Of a stretch of 64,000 nt of DNA, positions 8,091 through 17,473 are shown in pieces. Each line of letters opens with the position of its first letter. Position 1 is the first letter of the stretch. A program made the position numbers and the translations under genes. This stretch comes from Mesorhizobium sp. STM 4661 (lineage in GTDB: Bacteria > Pseudomonadota > Alphaproteobacteria > Rhizobiales > Rhizobiaceae), in the NCBI RefSeq assembly GCF_000359125.1, contig NZ_CAAF010000048.1:1-64000 (forward strand). The letters are read 5' to 3'. A model generated the notes under the pieces. The model had not been told where the DNA came from, ran no database searches, and saw only the letters and a program-made list of their open reading frames with translations.

Positions 8091-8643
8091 ATGTGGATTG
8101 GAAGCGAGCTATTTCAGAACGGTGATCTGAGCACGACCCTGCATCACCAGCTTCGAGGACTTAGACAGCGGGTAGAAGCGCAGTTTCGACCCGGTCTGGG
8201 TATTTCGGACGAGCAACTAGCTTCTGAAATTGCAGCTCAGGCGCGATTCCAACCGCTTATGGTCGACTTTGACAGTCTCAAGAAAGATGTGGCCTCGGAG
8301 CGACTTACGATCCGCGACTACGGACGTGAGATCGAAGTTGATGGAGTGCGTGTTCTCCGGCGATCCAGCCCTCTTTTATCTGAAGCCAAATCGCTACTGG
8401 TCGATGGTGCCCTACGCCGTGATTGAACGTGGGACAATCGCTATTGGGGTAACAGGCGCAAACGATCCTGCACGGATCAAGCAAGAACTTGAGAACCAGG
8501 TTGATTTGTTAAAAAAGTATCTCGGCGCTCAAAATGAGCAAATAGAGCAGCACAATCAGCAACTCGCTGCTCAAGTTATTCCGTTGATAGCAGCCTGCCG
8601 TCAATCTGCCGAAAAGTTGGACGCTCTTCGAAAGGCGCTATAG
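8091..8643 (+). pseudogene. Frameshifted hypothetical gene, about 183 codons
   Basis: Two overlapping frames join into one sensible protein. The first runs from ATG 8091 (behind AAAGGTGA) to about 8345, ending RDYGREIEVDG. The second continues from about 8347 as VFSGDPALFYLKPNRYWSM to TAG 8641-8643. Moving between them needs one extra base removed (or two restored) near 8343-8355. The C-terminal third is a likely coiled coil (KQELENQVDLLKKYLGAQ, then further Gln/Glu/Leu-rich sequence). The family is not recognised. It could be a real pseudogene or a read error; neither half is likely to be functional alone. Confidence 0.6.
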
Positions 8644-8652
8644 GTACACCCT

Positions 8653-8991
8653 TCAGCCCTTGGACTGCTGGATCAGCCCATACAGATTGGTGCAGCGCGC
8701 GCCGGAGCGGCAATAGGCGAAGACCGGGCCATCGAGCTCGTCGAGCGCCACGGCCTGATCCTCGACATTCTCGGCCGTGATCTGGCCGCTGATCACCGGG
8801 ATGAAGCGGAAGGCGAGCCCGGCGGCTTCGACCGCCGCCTTGACGCTGTCGGCCGAAGGCTGGCCGGGCTGCTCCTCATCAGGCCGATTGCAGATGACGC
8901 TCTTGAAGCCGGCTTCCTTGATGGCGGCGACGTCGTCGGGCTGGATCTGGCCCGAGACCGAATAGTCCTCGCTGATCTCGCGGTATTCCAT
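8653..8991 (-). CDS. DUF442/TIGR01244-family phosphatase-like protein
   Basis: The 112-residue protein starts at ATG 8991 with GAGGA upstream. YSVSGQIQPDDVAAIKEAGF, SVICNRPDEE and FAYCRSGARC match the small DUF442 domain. Its fold resembles dual-specificity phosphatases, with the catalytic-type Cys in the CRSGxR loop. In other bacteria the domain is often fused to a metallo-beta-lactamase (Blh-like sulfur metabolism protein), whereas here it stands alone. The reaction is unknown. It lies on the opposite strand to the frameshifted gene and upstream of the Azt-type binding protein. Confidence 0.82.
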   Translation of the reverse strand: MEYREISEDYSVSGQIQPDDVAAIKEAGFKSVICNRPDEEQPGQPSADSVKAAVEAAGLAFRFIPVISGQITAENVEDQAVALDELDGPVFAYCRSGARCTNLYGLIQQSKG

Positions 8992-9143
8992 GGCTGTGTC
9001 CTCGCAATCTGGTTTAGCGGCAGTCTTGCCACTCCCCGGCATGGGCGGCAATCCGCATCGGGGGAATTCTCTGCCAAATAGGCATTGCGAGCCGGAAAAT
9101 CCAACCGGGACGATGATGCCCCGGTTGGATGGATGCGCTCGAC

Positions 9144-10084
9144 TCAACTGCCGAGGATCGCGCCTTTGATCTGGGCAATGTTGTTGTGCATCATGTCGAT
9201 ATAGGTCGAGGCCGGGCCGTCGGGCTGCGAAAGCGCATCGGAATAGAGCGTGCCGCCTACCTTGATGCCGGTCTCGCTGGCGATCTGCTCGATCAGGCGC
9301 GGATTGGTGATGTTCTCGACGAAGATCGCCGCTGCCTTGTCCTGCTTTACCTGCTTGACCAGCTTGGCGACTTCGGCTGCCGAAGGCTCGGAGTCGGTCG
9401 ACACGCCTTGCGGGGCAAGGAAGGTCAGGCCGTATGCGTGCTCGAAATAGCCAAAGGCGTCATGCGAGGTGATGACCACGCGCTTCTCCTGCGGGATTGA
9501 CTGGATCGCCGCCTTCACTTCGCCTTCGACCGCGTCGAGCTTCCCGGTATAGGCGGCGGCATTGGCCTTATAGCTGTCGCAGCCTTGGGCATCGGCGGCG
9601 CAGAAAGCATCGGCGATGTTCTTCACATAGATCTTGGCGTTGGCGATCGACTGGAAAGCATGCGGATCGGTGACCGTCTTGCCGCTGCCGGTATCGGCGC
9701 CTTCGGCGGCATCGGCATCGGCGAATTCGGGTTTGAAATCGATCGGCGTCACGTCCTTGGTCAGCACGGCGATCGTCGCCTTGGTGGCGCTGGCGTCGAC
9801 CAGGCGCTGCAGAAAGCCTTCGAAATGCAGGCCGTTGACCAGAACCACATCGGCGCCGGCCATCGCAACGGCATCGGCCGGGCTCGGCTCATAGACATGC
9901 GCATCGCCATCCGGCCCGACGATGGTGGTGATGTTGACCCGGTCGCCGCCGACATTTTGGCGAAATTGGCGATGACGGTGAAGCTGGCGACCACTTTCAG
10001 CGGCTCGGCAAAGGCCGACGATGCGCCAAAGGCGCTTAATGTTATAACGCTCATCGCCAGGGCGGCTCGGATCGATTTCAGCAT
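9144..10084 (-). pseudogene. Zinc-type ABC transporter substrate-binding protein, frameshifted
   Basis: The gene begins at ATG 10084 (AAGGAGA upstream) with a signal peptide (MLKSIRAALAMSVITLSAFG...AFA) and VVASFTVIANFAK. The frame then breaks, and the expected VGGDRVNITTIVGPDGDAHV continues in another frame to 9144. The break falls in a run of four T at 9955-9958 (A on the coding strand); one more A restores FAKNVGGDRV and a 313-residue protein. Ligand motifs are DAHVYEP, TDPHAF, TSHDAFGYF and a late Asp (YSDAL), three His plus Asp, the zinc-type cluster A-I pattern. A one-base homopolymer loss may be a sequencing error. It is the last gene of the transporter operon. Confidence 0.82.
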
Positions 10085-10112
10085 TGGGCAGGTCTCCTTC
10101 AGGGGTTGGGGA

Positions 10113-10988
10113 TCAGGCGGTTCTATGCCGGTGATGGATGATGCGGGCGCGCAGGATGCCGCGCGTGCCGAACAGGATCGAGGCAAAATAGACGACGCCG
10201 GCGGACAGGATGATGGCCGGGCCGGACGGCAGCGACGCATGATAGGACAAAAGCAGCCCGGCGATGCAGGAGGCAAAGCCGATCAGCACGGCCAGCACGC
10301 ACATCGGCTCGACGCGCGCTGTCCAGAAGCGGGCTGCGGCCGCAGGCAGCATCATCAGCCCGACGGAAAGCAGCGTGCCGAGCGCCTGGAAGCCGCCGAC
10401 GAGGTTGAGCACGACGAGGCCAAGGAAGATGAAATGCACCGGGCTGCCCAGCCGGCTGACCGAACGCAGGAACAGCGGATCGAGACATTCGGCGACCAGC
10501 GCCCGCCAGAAGATGGCAAGGCTGACCAGCGTGACGACGACAATGCCGCCGATCAGCGTCAGCGCCTCATTGTTGAGCGCCAGCACGGTACCGAACAGCA
10601 CATGCATGAGATCGACGCTGGAGCCGCGGATCGAGACCATCAGCACGCCGATGGCGAGCGAGATCAGATAGAAGGCCGCCATCGAGGCGTCCTCGCGCTG
10701 GATGGTGAAGCGCGAAACGGCACCCGCGCCGAGCGCCACGATGATGCCGGCGATCAGGCCGCCAATGGTCATCGGCAGGATTTCCAGCCCATAGAGCAGG
10801 AAGCCGGCGGCGGCGCCCGGCAGGATGGCATGGGCCATCGCGTCGCCCGACAGGCTCATCCGCCTCAGCATCAGGAAGACGCCGACCGGGCAGGCGCCGA
10901 GCGACAACATCAACGAGCCTATCAACGCCCTCTGCATGAAGCCGAAATCGGCGAAGGGAGCAATGAAGAGGCCGTAGAGCATGTCCAT
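10113..10988 (-). CDS. Metal ABC transporter permease (ABC-3 family)
   Basis: The 291-residue inner-membrane protein has about eight hydrophobic segments. RRMSLSGDAMAHAILPGAA is the ABC-3 permease signature for zinc/manganese importers; AVSRFTIQREDASMAAFYL and LLSVGLMMLPAAAARFWT are also typical. ATG 10988 overlaps the ATPase stop as TGATG, so translation is coupled, and a GTG one codon earlier is an alternative start. The C-terminus is basic and ends RARIIHHRHRTA. It would form the channel for the metal delivered by the adjacent binding protein. Confidence 0.9.
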   Translation of the reverse strand: MDMLYGLFIAPFADFGFMQRALIGSLMLSLGACPVGVFLMLRRMSLSGDAMAHAILPGAAAGFLLYGLEILPMTIGGLIAGIIVALGAGAVSRFTIQREDASMAAFYLISLAIGVLMVSIRGSSVDLMHVLFGTVLALNNEALTLIGGIVVVTLVSLAIFWRALVAECLDPLFLRSVSRLGSPVHFIFLGLVVLNLVGGFQALGTLLSVGLMMLPAAAARFWTARVEPMCVLAVLIGFASCIAGLLLSYHASLPSGPAIILSAGVVYFASILFGTRGILRARIIHHRHRTA

Positions 10989-11800
10989 CACGCCGCCCTC
11001 GGTCCAGCACCGTGATGGTGATCGTGGCCATGCACGTGATCATGATCATGATGGTCGTGGTCATGGCTGTCGGGCTCGCACCATGGCGCGTTCTCCTCCC
11101 AGGCTTCATGGAAGCGCCGGGCGCGCAGCAGGTTTTCAGGCTTCAGCGTTTCCCTGGTCTCCCCCCAGGCGACAGGCTGACGGGCAAGCAGCAACGTTTC
11201 GGGGAAATTCCGCCGCACCAGGTCGAGATCGTGGACGACGACCATGACGGTGCGTTCCTCGCCATGCCAGCGCTTGATCAAGGCAATGAGGTCGCCAACC
11301 GTCTTTGAATCGACCGCGTTGAATGGCTCGTCGAGCAGGATGAGGTCGGCGTCCTGCAAAAGCACGCGGGCAAACAGCGTACGCTGCAACTGGCCGCCGG
11401 ACAGCGTGTCGATCGGGCGCTTCTCGAAGCCGCCGAGACCGACGGCCATCAGCGCCTGGCTGACCGAATCGCGATCTTCCCTGGTATGGCGGCCGAGCAG
11501 CCCGCGCCGTGGCCACAGGCCGAGCGAGACCGGATCGACGACCCGGGCCGGAAAGGAGCGGTCGAGCTCCGACTGCTGCGGCAGATAGGCGGCGCGCACG
11601 CCGGGCGCCCGGATGACGGCGCCGGCCATCGGCTTGAGAACGCCGACGATCCCCTTCATCAACGTCGACTTGCCCGAGCCATTGGCACCGACGACAGCGG
11701 TCAGCGAACCCTTGCGGATCGTGCCGTTAAGATGATGGATTGCCGGATGGCTGTTATAGCCCAGCGTCAGGTCGCGGAAGGTCAGGCAGGCATTTGTCAT
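10988..11800 (-). CDS. Metal ABC transporter ATPase with histidine-rich tail
   Basis: The 270-residue ATPase has Walker A VVGANGSGKSTLMKG (about residues 35-49), signature LSGGQLQRTLFARVLL, Walker B ADLILLDEPFNAVD and switch VVHDLD. After the ATPase fold comes a tail containing SHDHDHHDHDHVHGHDHHHG, 11 histidines in 20 residues, a likely zinc-binding or zinc-sensing extension. It is first in an ATPase-permease-binding protein operon, which resembles AztABC/Znu systems. A Fur-family-like dyad lies 55 bp upstream. Confidence 0.92.
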   Translation of the reverse strand: MTNACLTFRDLTLGYNSHPAIHHLNGTIRKGSLTAVVGANGSGKSTLMKGIVGVLKPMAGAVIRAPGVRAAYLPQQSELDRSFPARVVDPVSLGLWPRRGLLGRHTREDRDSVSQALMAVGLGGFEKRPIDTLSGGQLQRTLFARVLLQDADLILLDEPFNAVDSKTVGDLIALIKRWHGEERTVMVVVHDLDLVRRNFPETLLLARQPVAWGETRETLKPENLLRARRFHEAWEENAPWCEPDSHDHDHHDHDHVHGHDHHHGAGPRAA

Positions 11801-11854
11801 CAGACGATCCGTGGGCGGAAATCGGCGAAACTAAAGAGGTCGAGTCGATATGTG

Positions 11855-11866
11855 ATGTTATTACAT
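11855..11866. promoter_or_regulatory. Candidate Zur-type operator upstream of the zinc transporter
   Basis: ATGTTATTACAT is a 12-bp dyad with 10 symmetric positions inside an AT-rich patch (GATATGTGATGTTATTACAT). It lies 55 bp before the ATPase start. AT-rich dyads of this kind are bound by Zur and other Fur-family repressors in alphaproteobacteria. The identification rests on the linked zinc transporter, and no regulator gene is adjacent. Confidence 0.45.
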
Positions 11867-12036
11867 AAATCAACAAGCCAATCCGGCGGAATTGCGACGC
11901 AGCGGTCAACTCGTTGTGTACGCGCCTGGTTCGGGGCGGAGGGCTGTTGGCTCAAAAGCTTTCACCCCGGGCTACCTTGCCCCAAGCCGGCGGCGACTCT
12001 AAAGAGGCGCGACCGACAAAAGGAAGGAAACGCCCA

Positions 12037-12381
12037 ATGAGCATTCGTCGCATCGATGTTGGCCCGCGCATGAGCCAGATCGTCATCCACGGCAACATTG
12101 TCTACCTGGCCGGCCAGGTCGGCGAGCCCAGCGGCAATGTTGCCTCGCAGACTCGCGACATTCTGGCGGCCATCGATGAATTTCTGGCCAAGGCCGGCAC
12201 AGACAAGACCAAGATCCTGCAGGCGATCATCTGGCTGGCCGACATGAGCACATTCTCCGAGATGAACGCGGAATGGGACAAGTGGGTGCCGCAGGGCCAC
12301 ACCCCGGCCCGCGCCACCGGCGAGGCCAAGCTTGCCGGGCCGGAGTATCTGGTGGAGATCATCGTCACCGCGGCGATCTGA
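12037..12381 (+). CDS. RidA-family protein
   Basis: The 114-residue protein starts at ATG 12037 behind AGGAAGG. It has the YjgF/RidA fold: VYLAGQVGE, QTRDILAAIDEFLAKAGTDK, WVPQGHTPARATGEAKL and YLVEIIVTAAI. The arginine in PARATGEA corresponds to the catalytic Arg of RidA enzymes, which hydrolyse reactive imine/enamine intermediates from PLP enzymes. This version belongs to a divergent subgroup, so the substrate is uncertain. It is convergent with hutC; the gap holds a strong hairpin. Confidence 0.88.
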   Translation: MSIRRIDVGPRMSQIVIHGNIVYLAGQVGEPSGNVASQTRDILAAIDEFLAKAGTDKTKILQAIIWLADMSTFSEMNAEWDKWVPQGHTPARATGEAKLAGPEYLVEIIVTAAI

Positions 12382-12390
12382 GGCGAGGGT

Positions 12391-12450
12391 GAAGCTGCCA
12401 ATCTCCCCCACGAGGGGGGAGATCGGACGGCACGCCGGCTTTCGCCAATC
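12391..12450. repeat. Compact copy of the palindromic repeat family, terminator-like
   Basis: GAAGCTGCCAATCTCCCC is followed by a GGGGGAGAT arm and then GGCTTTCGCCAATC, the same order of blocks as in the middle of the 159-bp elements. ATCTCCCCC and GGGGGAGAT can pair around a short loop. It lies between the convergent ends of the RidA gene and hutC and could end transcripts from both sides. Confidence 0.65.
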
Positions 12451-12465
12451 TCAAACCCCTGCAAC

Positions 12466-13227
12466 TCACCCCTGAGAGGGCGTGAACCGCGCGACCAGCA
12501 TATGGCTCCCGGCCGCATAGGTGAAACGGACATGGGTGACCGGGTGCTCGGCGCTCCATGTCCGCCGCTCGACCACCAGGCACGGGGCCCCGGCTGCGAT
12601 GTCGAGTGCCGCCGCAATGTGTTTGTCGGCGGCGACAGCGCGGATGCGGTGTTCGGCGGCACTCCACGGCACGCGGCCGATCAGCCACGGGCCGGGCGCG
12701 ATGCCGAGAAATTCCTCGTCGGCCGCTTCGGTCACGGCGGCCAGGTTGATCAGCCGCTGTTCGTGGGCGAACGGTCGCTTGCCGGCGAAATGCCGGCATT
12801 CCAACACCAGCACCGGCCCGGCGGCGTTGAGTTCCAGCAATGTGCGATCCTCGACGTTGCTGCGGCGCTTGTGCCGAGCCACGCGCTCGTAGCGATAAAG
12901 CAGGCCGAGCGCCTCGACCTCGATCCTGATGTCATGGATCTCCAGCACCGCGGCTTGCGACTGCGGCCGGCGGACAAAGCTGCCCGAACGGCGGCGGCGC
13001 TCGATCAGCCCGGCCTTGGCGAGCTGCGACAGCGCCTTGTTCACCGTCATCCGCGAGCAATTGTATTCGGCCGTCAATTCATGCTCGAACGGAATGCGAT
13101 GGCCGGGAGCCCAGGCGCCGGACAGGATTTTTTCGCTGATGTCGGACAGGATGCGCCGGTGCAGCGAGACAGCCTCGCTGCCTTCCACATCCCCACCATT
13201 CGCATCCAATGTCTCGATCATGCTCAT
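12466..13227 (-). CDS. hutC: Histidine utilization repressor HutC
   Basis: The 253-residue GntR/HutC protein has an N-terminal winged helix (ILSDISEKILSGAWAPGHRI, ELTAEYNCSRMTVNKALSQL, LIERRRRSGSFV). Its C-terminal UTRA ligand domain contains LECRHFAGKRPFAHEQRLIN and VERRTWSAEHPVTHVRFTY. In characterised systems HutC is released from DNA by urocanate. ATG 13227 overlaps the hutF stop by 4 bp, so the two are coupled. A perfect HutC-type palindrome between hutF and hutI suggests it represses both arms of the locus and itself. Confidence 0.94.
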   Translation of the reverse strand: MSMIETLDANGGDVEGSEAVSLHRRILSDISEKILSGAWAPGHRIPFEHELTAEYNCSRMTVNKALSQLAKAGLIERRRRSGSFVRRPQSQAAVLEIHDIRIEVEALGLLYRYERVARHKRRSNVEDRTLLELNAAGPVLVLECRHFAGKRPFAHEQRLINLAAVTEAADEEFLGIAPGPWLIGRVPWSAAEHRIRAVAADKHIAAALDIAAGAPCLVVERRTWSAEHPVTHVRFTYAAGSHMLVARFTPSQG

Positions 13228-14576
13228 GCCGAGAGCGCCGTCATCACTTTGCGGAAGCGCTGGGCAATGGCATCGCGCCTTGCGTGCCTGCCGCCGCTGA
13301 CCAGTTTTGCGCCATGCACCCAGACGCAGTCGACCTTGGTGCCGTTGGCGAATATCCAGGCATCGAGGATAGCGTCGCCGCTCTTGCCGGCCAGCGAGGG
13401 ATGATCTGCATCGAGCGAGATGAAATCGGCAGGCGCACCGGCGGCTATCCGCGACGGGCCGGCGCCAAGAGCGGCGCTGCCGCCGTCGAGTGCCGCATCG
13501 AACAGCGCGCGGCCGGTCGAGCCGCCCGCCACAGCGAGCACGTTGCGGGCACGGTGGGCGAGGCGCTGCGAATATTCGAGCTGCCGCAATTCGTCCGGCA
13601 GGCCGATCAGTACGTTGGAATCGGAGCCGACGCCGAAACGGCCGCCATGTTCTCTGAACAAAGGCGCGGCGAAGGTGCCGTCGCCGAGATTGGCCTCGGT
13701 GATCGGGCAGAGACCGGCGACAGCGCCGCTCTGGGCCATCGCAATTGTCTCGGCTTCCGTCATGTGGGTGGCGTGGATCAGGCACCAGCGCTTGTCGATC
13801 CCGGCATTGGCGAGCAACCATTCCACCGGACGCGCGCCCGACCAGGCAAGGCAGTCCTCGACCTCTTTCACTTGCTCGGCGACGTGAATGTGGATCGGTC
13901 CGTCGGGTGCCATGGCGGCAACCCCGGCAAGTTCATCCGGCGTCGCGGCGCGCAGACTGTGCGGCGCAACGCCGACGACGGGCTGATTCAACGCGCGAAC
14001 ACATTCCCGGCTTTTCTCAAGCAGCAGCGAGAACCGGTTCACATCATTGATGAATCGCCGCTGGCCTTCATTGGGAGCAGCACCGCCGAAGGAGGAGTGC
14101 GCATAAAACACCGGCAGAAGCGTCAAACCGATACCGGTGTCGGCGGCCGCGGCAGCGATGCGCTCGGCCATCTCGGCGATGTTGGCGTAAGGTTTTCCGT
14201 CGCGGTCGTGGTGGAGATAGTGGAATTCGCCGACGCGTGAAAAACCGGCCTCCAGCATCTCGACATAAAGCTGCGCTGCGACCGCCTCGACCTGGTCCGG
14301 CGTCATCGACAGCGCGAAACGGTACATCACCTCGCGCCAGCTCCAGAAACTGTCGGCCGATGGGCCGCGCAATTCCGCAAGGCCGGCCATGCCGCGCTGG
14401 AAGGCATGGCTGTGCAGGTTCGGCATTCCCGGCAACAGAATGGCGTGATGCTCGTCGCCGGGGCTGGGCGATGCGCCCGGCTCGACCGTCGCGATGCGGC
14501 CGTCGGCAGCAACGATCCGCACCTTGTCATGCCAGCCGTCGGCCAGAAGCGCCTGTTCCGCAAAGATCGCCGTCAC
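13224..14576 (-). CDS. hutF: Formimidoylglutamate deiminase
   Basis: The 450-residue amidohydrolase carries the metal motif NLHSHAFQRG, with further motifs GEFHYLHHD, HIHVAEQ, LIHATHMTEAE and GVGSDSNV. It deiminates N-formimidoyl-L-glutamate to N-formyl-L-glutamate and ammonia, the branch that feeds HutG. The start is GTG 14576 (VTAIFAEQALLADGW), behind GGAGA and matching the usual HutF N-terminus; an ATG 15 codons upstream is less likely. It is divergent from hutI and overlaps hutC at its end. Confidence 0.95.
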   Translation of the reverse strand: MTAIFAEQALLADGWHDKVRIVAADGRIATVEPGASPSPGDEHHAILLPGMPNLHSHAFQRGMAGLAELRGPSADSFWSWREVMYRFALSMTPDQVEAVAAQLYVEMLEAGFSRVGEFHYLHHDRDGKPYANIAEMAERIAAAAADTGIGLTLLPVFYAHSSFGGAAPNEGQRRFINDVNRFSLLLEKSRECVRALNQPVVGVAPHSLRAATPDELAGVAAMAPDGPIHIHVAEQVKEVEDCLAWSGARPVEWLLANAGIDKRWCLIHATHMTEAETIAMAQSGAVAGLCPITEANLGDGTFAAPLFREHGGRFGVGSDSNVLIGLPDELRQLEYSQRLAHRARNVLAVAGGSTGRALFDAALDGGSAALGAGPSRIAAGAPADFISLDADHPSLAGKSGDAILDAWIFANGTKVDCVWVHGAKLVSGGRHARRDAIAQRFRKVMTALSA

Positions 14577-14631
14577 GTCTTTCTCCGAATCTCTGATCGC
14601 TCGCGATGATAGCGCTTGCACCGCGCCTCAA

Positions 14632-14645
14632 TATGTATATACATA
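14632..14645. promoter_or_regulatory. HutC operator palindrome
   Basis: TATGTATATACATA is a perfect 14-bp palindrome with the TGTATATACA core known for HutC in Pseudomonas and other proteobacteria. It lies 56 bp before the hutF GTG and 27 bp before the hutI ATG, where one site could govern both divergent transcripts. Confidence 0.82.
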
Positions 14646-14671
14646 ATCGTCATCAATTGAAACGGAAAAAG

Positions 14672-15910
14672 ATGATGGCGGCAGCGAACAAAAGCCGGGC
14701 AGGGGGTCTTCGTCTTTGGCGGAATGCGCGCCTGGCGACCATGGCCGAGAATGCGGCTGGATTGGGCATCGTCGAGAAGGGCGCGATCGTCGCGCGCGAG
14801 GGCCTGATCGCCTATGCAGGCCCGGAAACCGAGATGCCGTCGTCTCTCGCTCAAGGCGCAGAGCCCATCGATTGCGAAGGCCGCTGGATCACGCCCGGCC
14901 TGATCGACTGCCACACCCATCTCGTCCATGCCGGCAACCGCGCCAACGAATTCGAGATGCGGCTGGCAGGAGCCACCTATGAAGAGGTCGCCAGGGCCGG
15001 CGGCGGCATCGTTTCCTCGGTAAAGGCATTGCGCGCCGCCAGCGAGGACGACCTGGTAACCCAGTCATTGCCGCGTCTCGATGCGCTGATTGCCGAAGGC
15101 GTCACCACTGTCGAGATCAAGTCGGGTTACGGCCTCGACCTCGACAACGAGAAGAAGTCTCTGCGCGCCGCCAGGCGGTTAAGCGAAGAGCGGCCGGTGA
15201 CGGTCAGGACGAGTTTCCTCGGTGCCCATGCGCTACCGCCGGAAGCCAAAGGCGACAAGGACGCCTTTGTCGATCTGGTCGCAAACGAAATTCTTCCGGC
15301 GGTCGCCGCCGAGGGTTTGGCCGATGCCGTCGATGGGTTCTGCGAGGGCATCGCCTTTTCGCCGGAACAGATTTCGCGGGTCTTCGATGCGGCCAAGGCG
15401 GCTGGACTGCCGGTAAAGCTCCACGCCGACCAATTGTCCAATCTGCACGGGGCCGAGCTTGCCGCGCGCTATGGTGCACTGTCGGCCGACCATCTCGAAT
15501 ACACCGACGAGGCCGGCGCCGCGGCAATGGCTAAGGCTGGCACCGTGGCGACGATCCTGCCCGGCGCCTATTATTTCATTCGCGAGACCAAGAAGCCGCC
15601 GATCGGCCTGTTCCGGCAGCATGGCGTCAGGATGGCTGTCGCCACCGACAACAATCCCGGCACCTCGCCGCTGACCTCGCTGCTGCTGACCATGAACATG
15701 GCGGCGACCTTGTTTGGGCTGACCGTCGACGAATGCCTGGCCGGTGTCACCCGCGAGGCTGCCCGCGCGCTCGGCCTGCTCGGACAGACCGGCACGCTTG
15801 AGGCTGGCAAATCGGCCGACCTCGCGATCTGGGACATCGAGCGCCCAGCCGAACTCGTCTACCGCATGGGCTTCAACCCGCTGCACGCCCGCATCTGGAG
15901 GGGACAATGA
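14672..15910 (+). CDS. hutI: Imidazolonepropionase
   Basis: This amidohydrolase of about 412 residues hydrolyses 4-imidazolone-5-propionate to formimidoylglutamate. Motifs are [18 protein letters not shown] (metal HxH and substrate region), [30 protein letters not shown] and [11 protein letters not shown]. Start choice is between adjacent ATGs at 14672 and 14675, after a weak GGAAAAA; the frame is open to an upstream ATG at 14606, but that would place the HutC operator inside the gene. Its stop overlaps the hutH start (ATGA). Confidence 0.95.
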   Translation: MMAAANKSRAGGLRLWRNARLATMAENAAGLGIVEKGAIVAREGLIAYAGPETEMPSSLAQGAEPIDCEGRWITPGLIDCHTHLVHAGNRANEFEMRLAGATYEEVARAGGGIVSSVKALRAASEDDLVTQSLPRLDALIAEGVTTVEIKSGYGLDLDNEKKSLRAARRLSEERPVTVRTSFLGAHALPPEAKGDKDAFVDLVANEILPAVAAEGLADAVDGFCEGIAFSPEQISRVFDAAKAAGLPVKLHADQLSNLHGAELAARYGALSADHLEYTDEAGAAAMAKAGTVATILPGAYYFIRETKKPPIGLFRQHGVRMAVATDNNPGTSPLTSLLLTMNMAATLFGLTVDECLAGVTREAARALGLLGQTGTLEAGKSADLAIWDIERPAELVYRMGFNPLHARIWRGQ

Positions 15911-17442
15911 CCGAACTCGACCTGAAGCCGGGCAACGCGACCTTGGCCGACTGGCGCGCCATTTATCGCGGCGCCGTGCCGAAACTCGACAATTCGTGCT
16001 GGCCCAAGATCAAGGCGAGCGCCGAGGCCGTGGCGCGCATCGTCGCCAAGGGCGAACCGGTCTATGGCATCAACACCGGCTTCGGCAAGCTGGCCAGCGT
16101 CCGCATCCCAGCCGCCGATCTCGAAACGCTCCAGCGCAACATCGTGCTGTCGCATGCTGCCGGCGTCGGCGAGCCGATGCCGGTCGCGGTGGTCCGGCTG
16201 ATGATGGCGCTGAAGCTCGCCAGCCTGGCGCAGGGCGCCTCCGGCATTCGGCTTGAAACCGTCGAACTCCTGGAAGCGATGCTGGCCAACGATGTCATTC
16301 CGGTAGTGCCCGCACAAGGCTCGGTCGGCGCCTCAGGCGACCTCGCGCCGCTGTCGCATATGACGGCGGTGATGATCGGCGTCGGCGAGTGTTTTACGCC
16401 GCATGGCCGCTTCCCGGCCAAGGTCGCTTTCGTCTCGCATGGGTTGGAGCCGGTGACGCTCGGTGCCAAGGAAGGCCTGGCGCTGCTCAACGGTACGCAG
16501 TTTTCGACCGCTTATGCGCTGGCTGCTTTGTTCGAGGCCGAAGTTCTCTATCAGTCGGCGCTGGTTGCCGGTGCGCTGTCGACCGACGCGGCGAAAGGCT
16601 CCGACGCACCCTTCGATCCGCGCATCCATCTCCTAAGAAAGCATCGCGGCCAGATCGAGACGGCGGACGCGCTGCGCCAACTGATGGCCGGCAGCGCCAT
16701 CCGTGAATCGCACCGGGTCGGTGACGAGCGCGTGCAGGACCCTTATTGCCTGCGCTGCCAGCCGCAGGTGATGGGTGCCGCCCTCGACGTATTGCGCAAG
16801 GCCGCCGATACGCTGGGCACCGAGGCCAACGGCGTCACCGACAATCCGCTGATCTTCGCCGAGGACGACACCGCACTGTCCGGTGGCAATTTCCACGCCG
16901 AGCCGGTCGCCTTCGCCGCCGACATGATCGCGCTTGCCGTCTGCGAGATCGGTTCGCTGTCGGAGCGGCGCATCGCCATGCTGGTCGACCCGGCGCTGTC
17001 GGGCATGCCGGCCTTCCTGACGCCGAAGCCCGGCCTGAATTCCGGCTTCATGATCCCGCAGGTGACGGCGGCGGCACTCGTTTCCGAAAACAAGCAGAAG
17101 GCCTATCCGGCCAGCGTCGATTCCATCCCGACCTCGGCCAACCAGGAGGATCACGTCTCGATGGCAGCGCATGGCGCGCGCCGGCTGATCGGCATGGTCG
17201 AGAACGCGACGGCTGTCATCGGCATCGAATTGCTGGCCGCGACCCAAGGCTGCGATTTCCATGCGCCGCTGGCCTCGAGCGATGCATTGGAGGCGGTGCG
17301 CAAGCTGGTGAGAGCCGAAGTGCCTCACCTCGACAATGACCGGCATTTCCATCCCGACATGGAAAAGGCCATCGCCATGGTTCGCAGCGGCGCGGCGGTG
17401 AAGGCTGCTGGTGCGATAGCATTGCCGGGGATTGCGTCATGA
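15907..17442 (+). CDS. hutH: Histidine ammonia-lyase
   Basis: The 511-residue enzyme deaminates L-histidine to urocanate, the first step of the pathway. The Ala-Ser-Gly triad that forms the MIO cofactor is at residues 142-144 ([16 protein letters not shown]). [35 protein letters not shown] and [10 protein letters not shown] are family signatures. It overlaps hutI by 4 bp. The downstream hutG is separated by 220 bp containing a 160-bp palindromic repeat. Confidence 0.97.
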   Translation: MTELDLKPGNATLADWRAIYRGAVPKLDNSCWPKIKASAEAVARIVAKGEPVYGINTGFGKLASVRIPAADLETLQRNIVLSHAAGVGEPMPVAVVRLMMALKLASLAQGASGIRLETVELLEAMLANDVIPVVPAQGSVGASGDLAPLSHMTAVMIGVGECFTPHGRFPAKVAFVSHGLEPVTLGAKEGLALLNGTQFSTAYALAALFEAEVLYQSALVAGALSTDAAKGSDAPFDPRIHLLRKHRGQIETADALRQLMAGSAIRESHRVGDERVQDPYCLRCQPQVMGAALDVLRKAADTLGTEANGVTDNPLIFAEDDTALSGGNFHAEPVAFAADMIALAVCEIGSLSERRIAMLVDPALSGMPAFLTPKPGLNSGFMIPQVTAAALVSENKQKAYPASVDSIPTSANQEDHVSMAAHGARRLIGMVENATAVIGIELLAATQGCDFHAPLASSDALEAVRKLVRAEVPHLDNDRHFHPDMEKAIAMVRSGAAVKAAGAIALPGIAS

Positions 17443-17473
17443 GACGGTACGCCATGACAGGCAGCGTTCCTTC

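Noticed and set aside
9585..11015. A 476-codon plus-strand frame across the zinc transporter genes
   Set aside because: Its protein is rich in D, R, Q, G and A without any fold motif and is the shadow of the permease and binding-protein genes.
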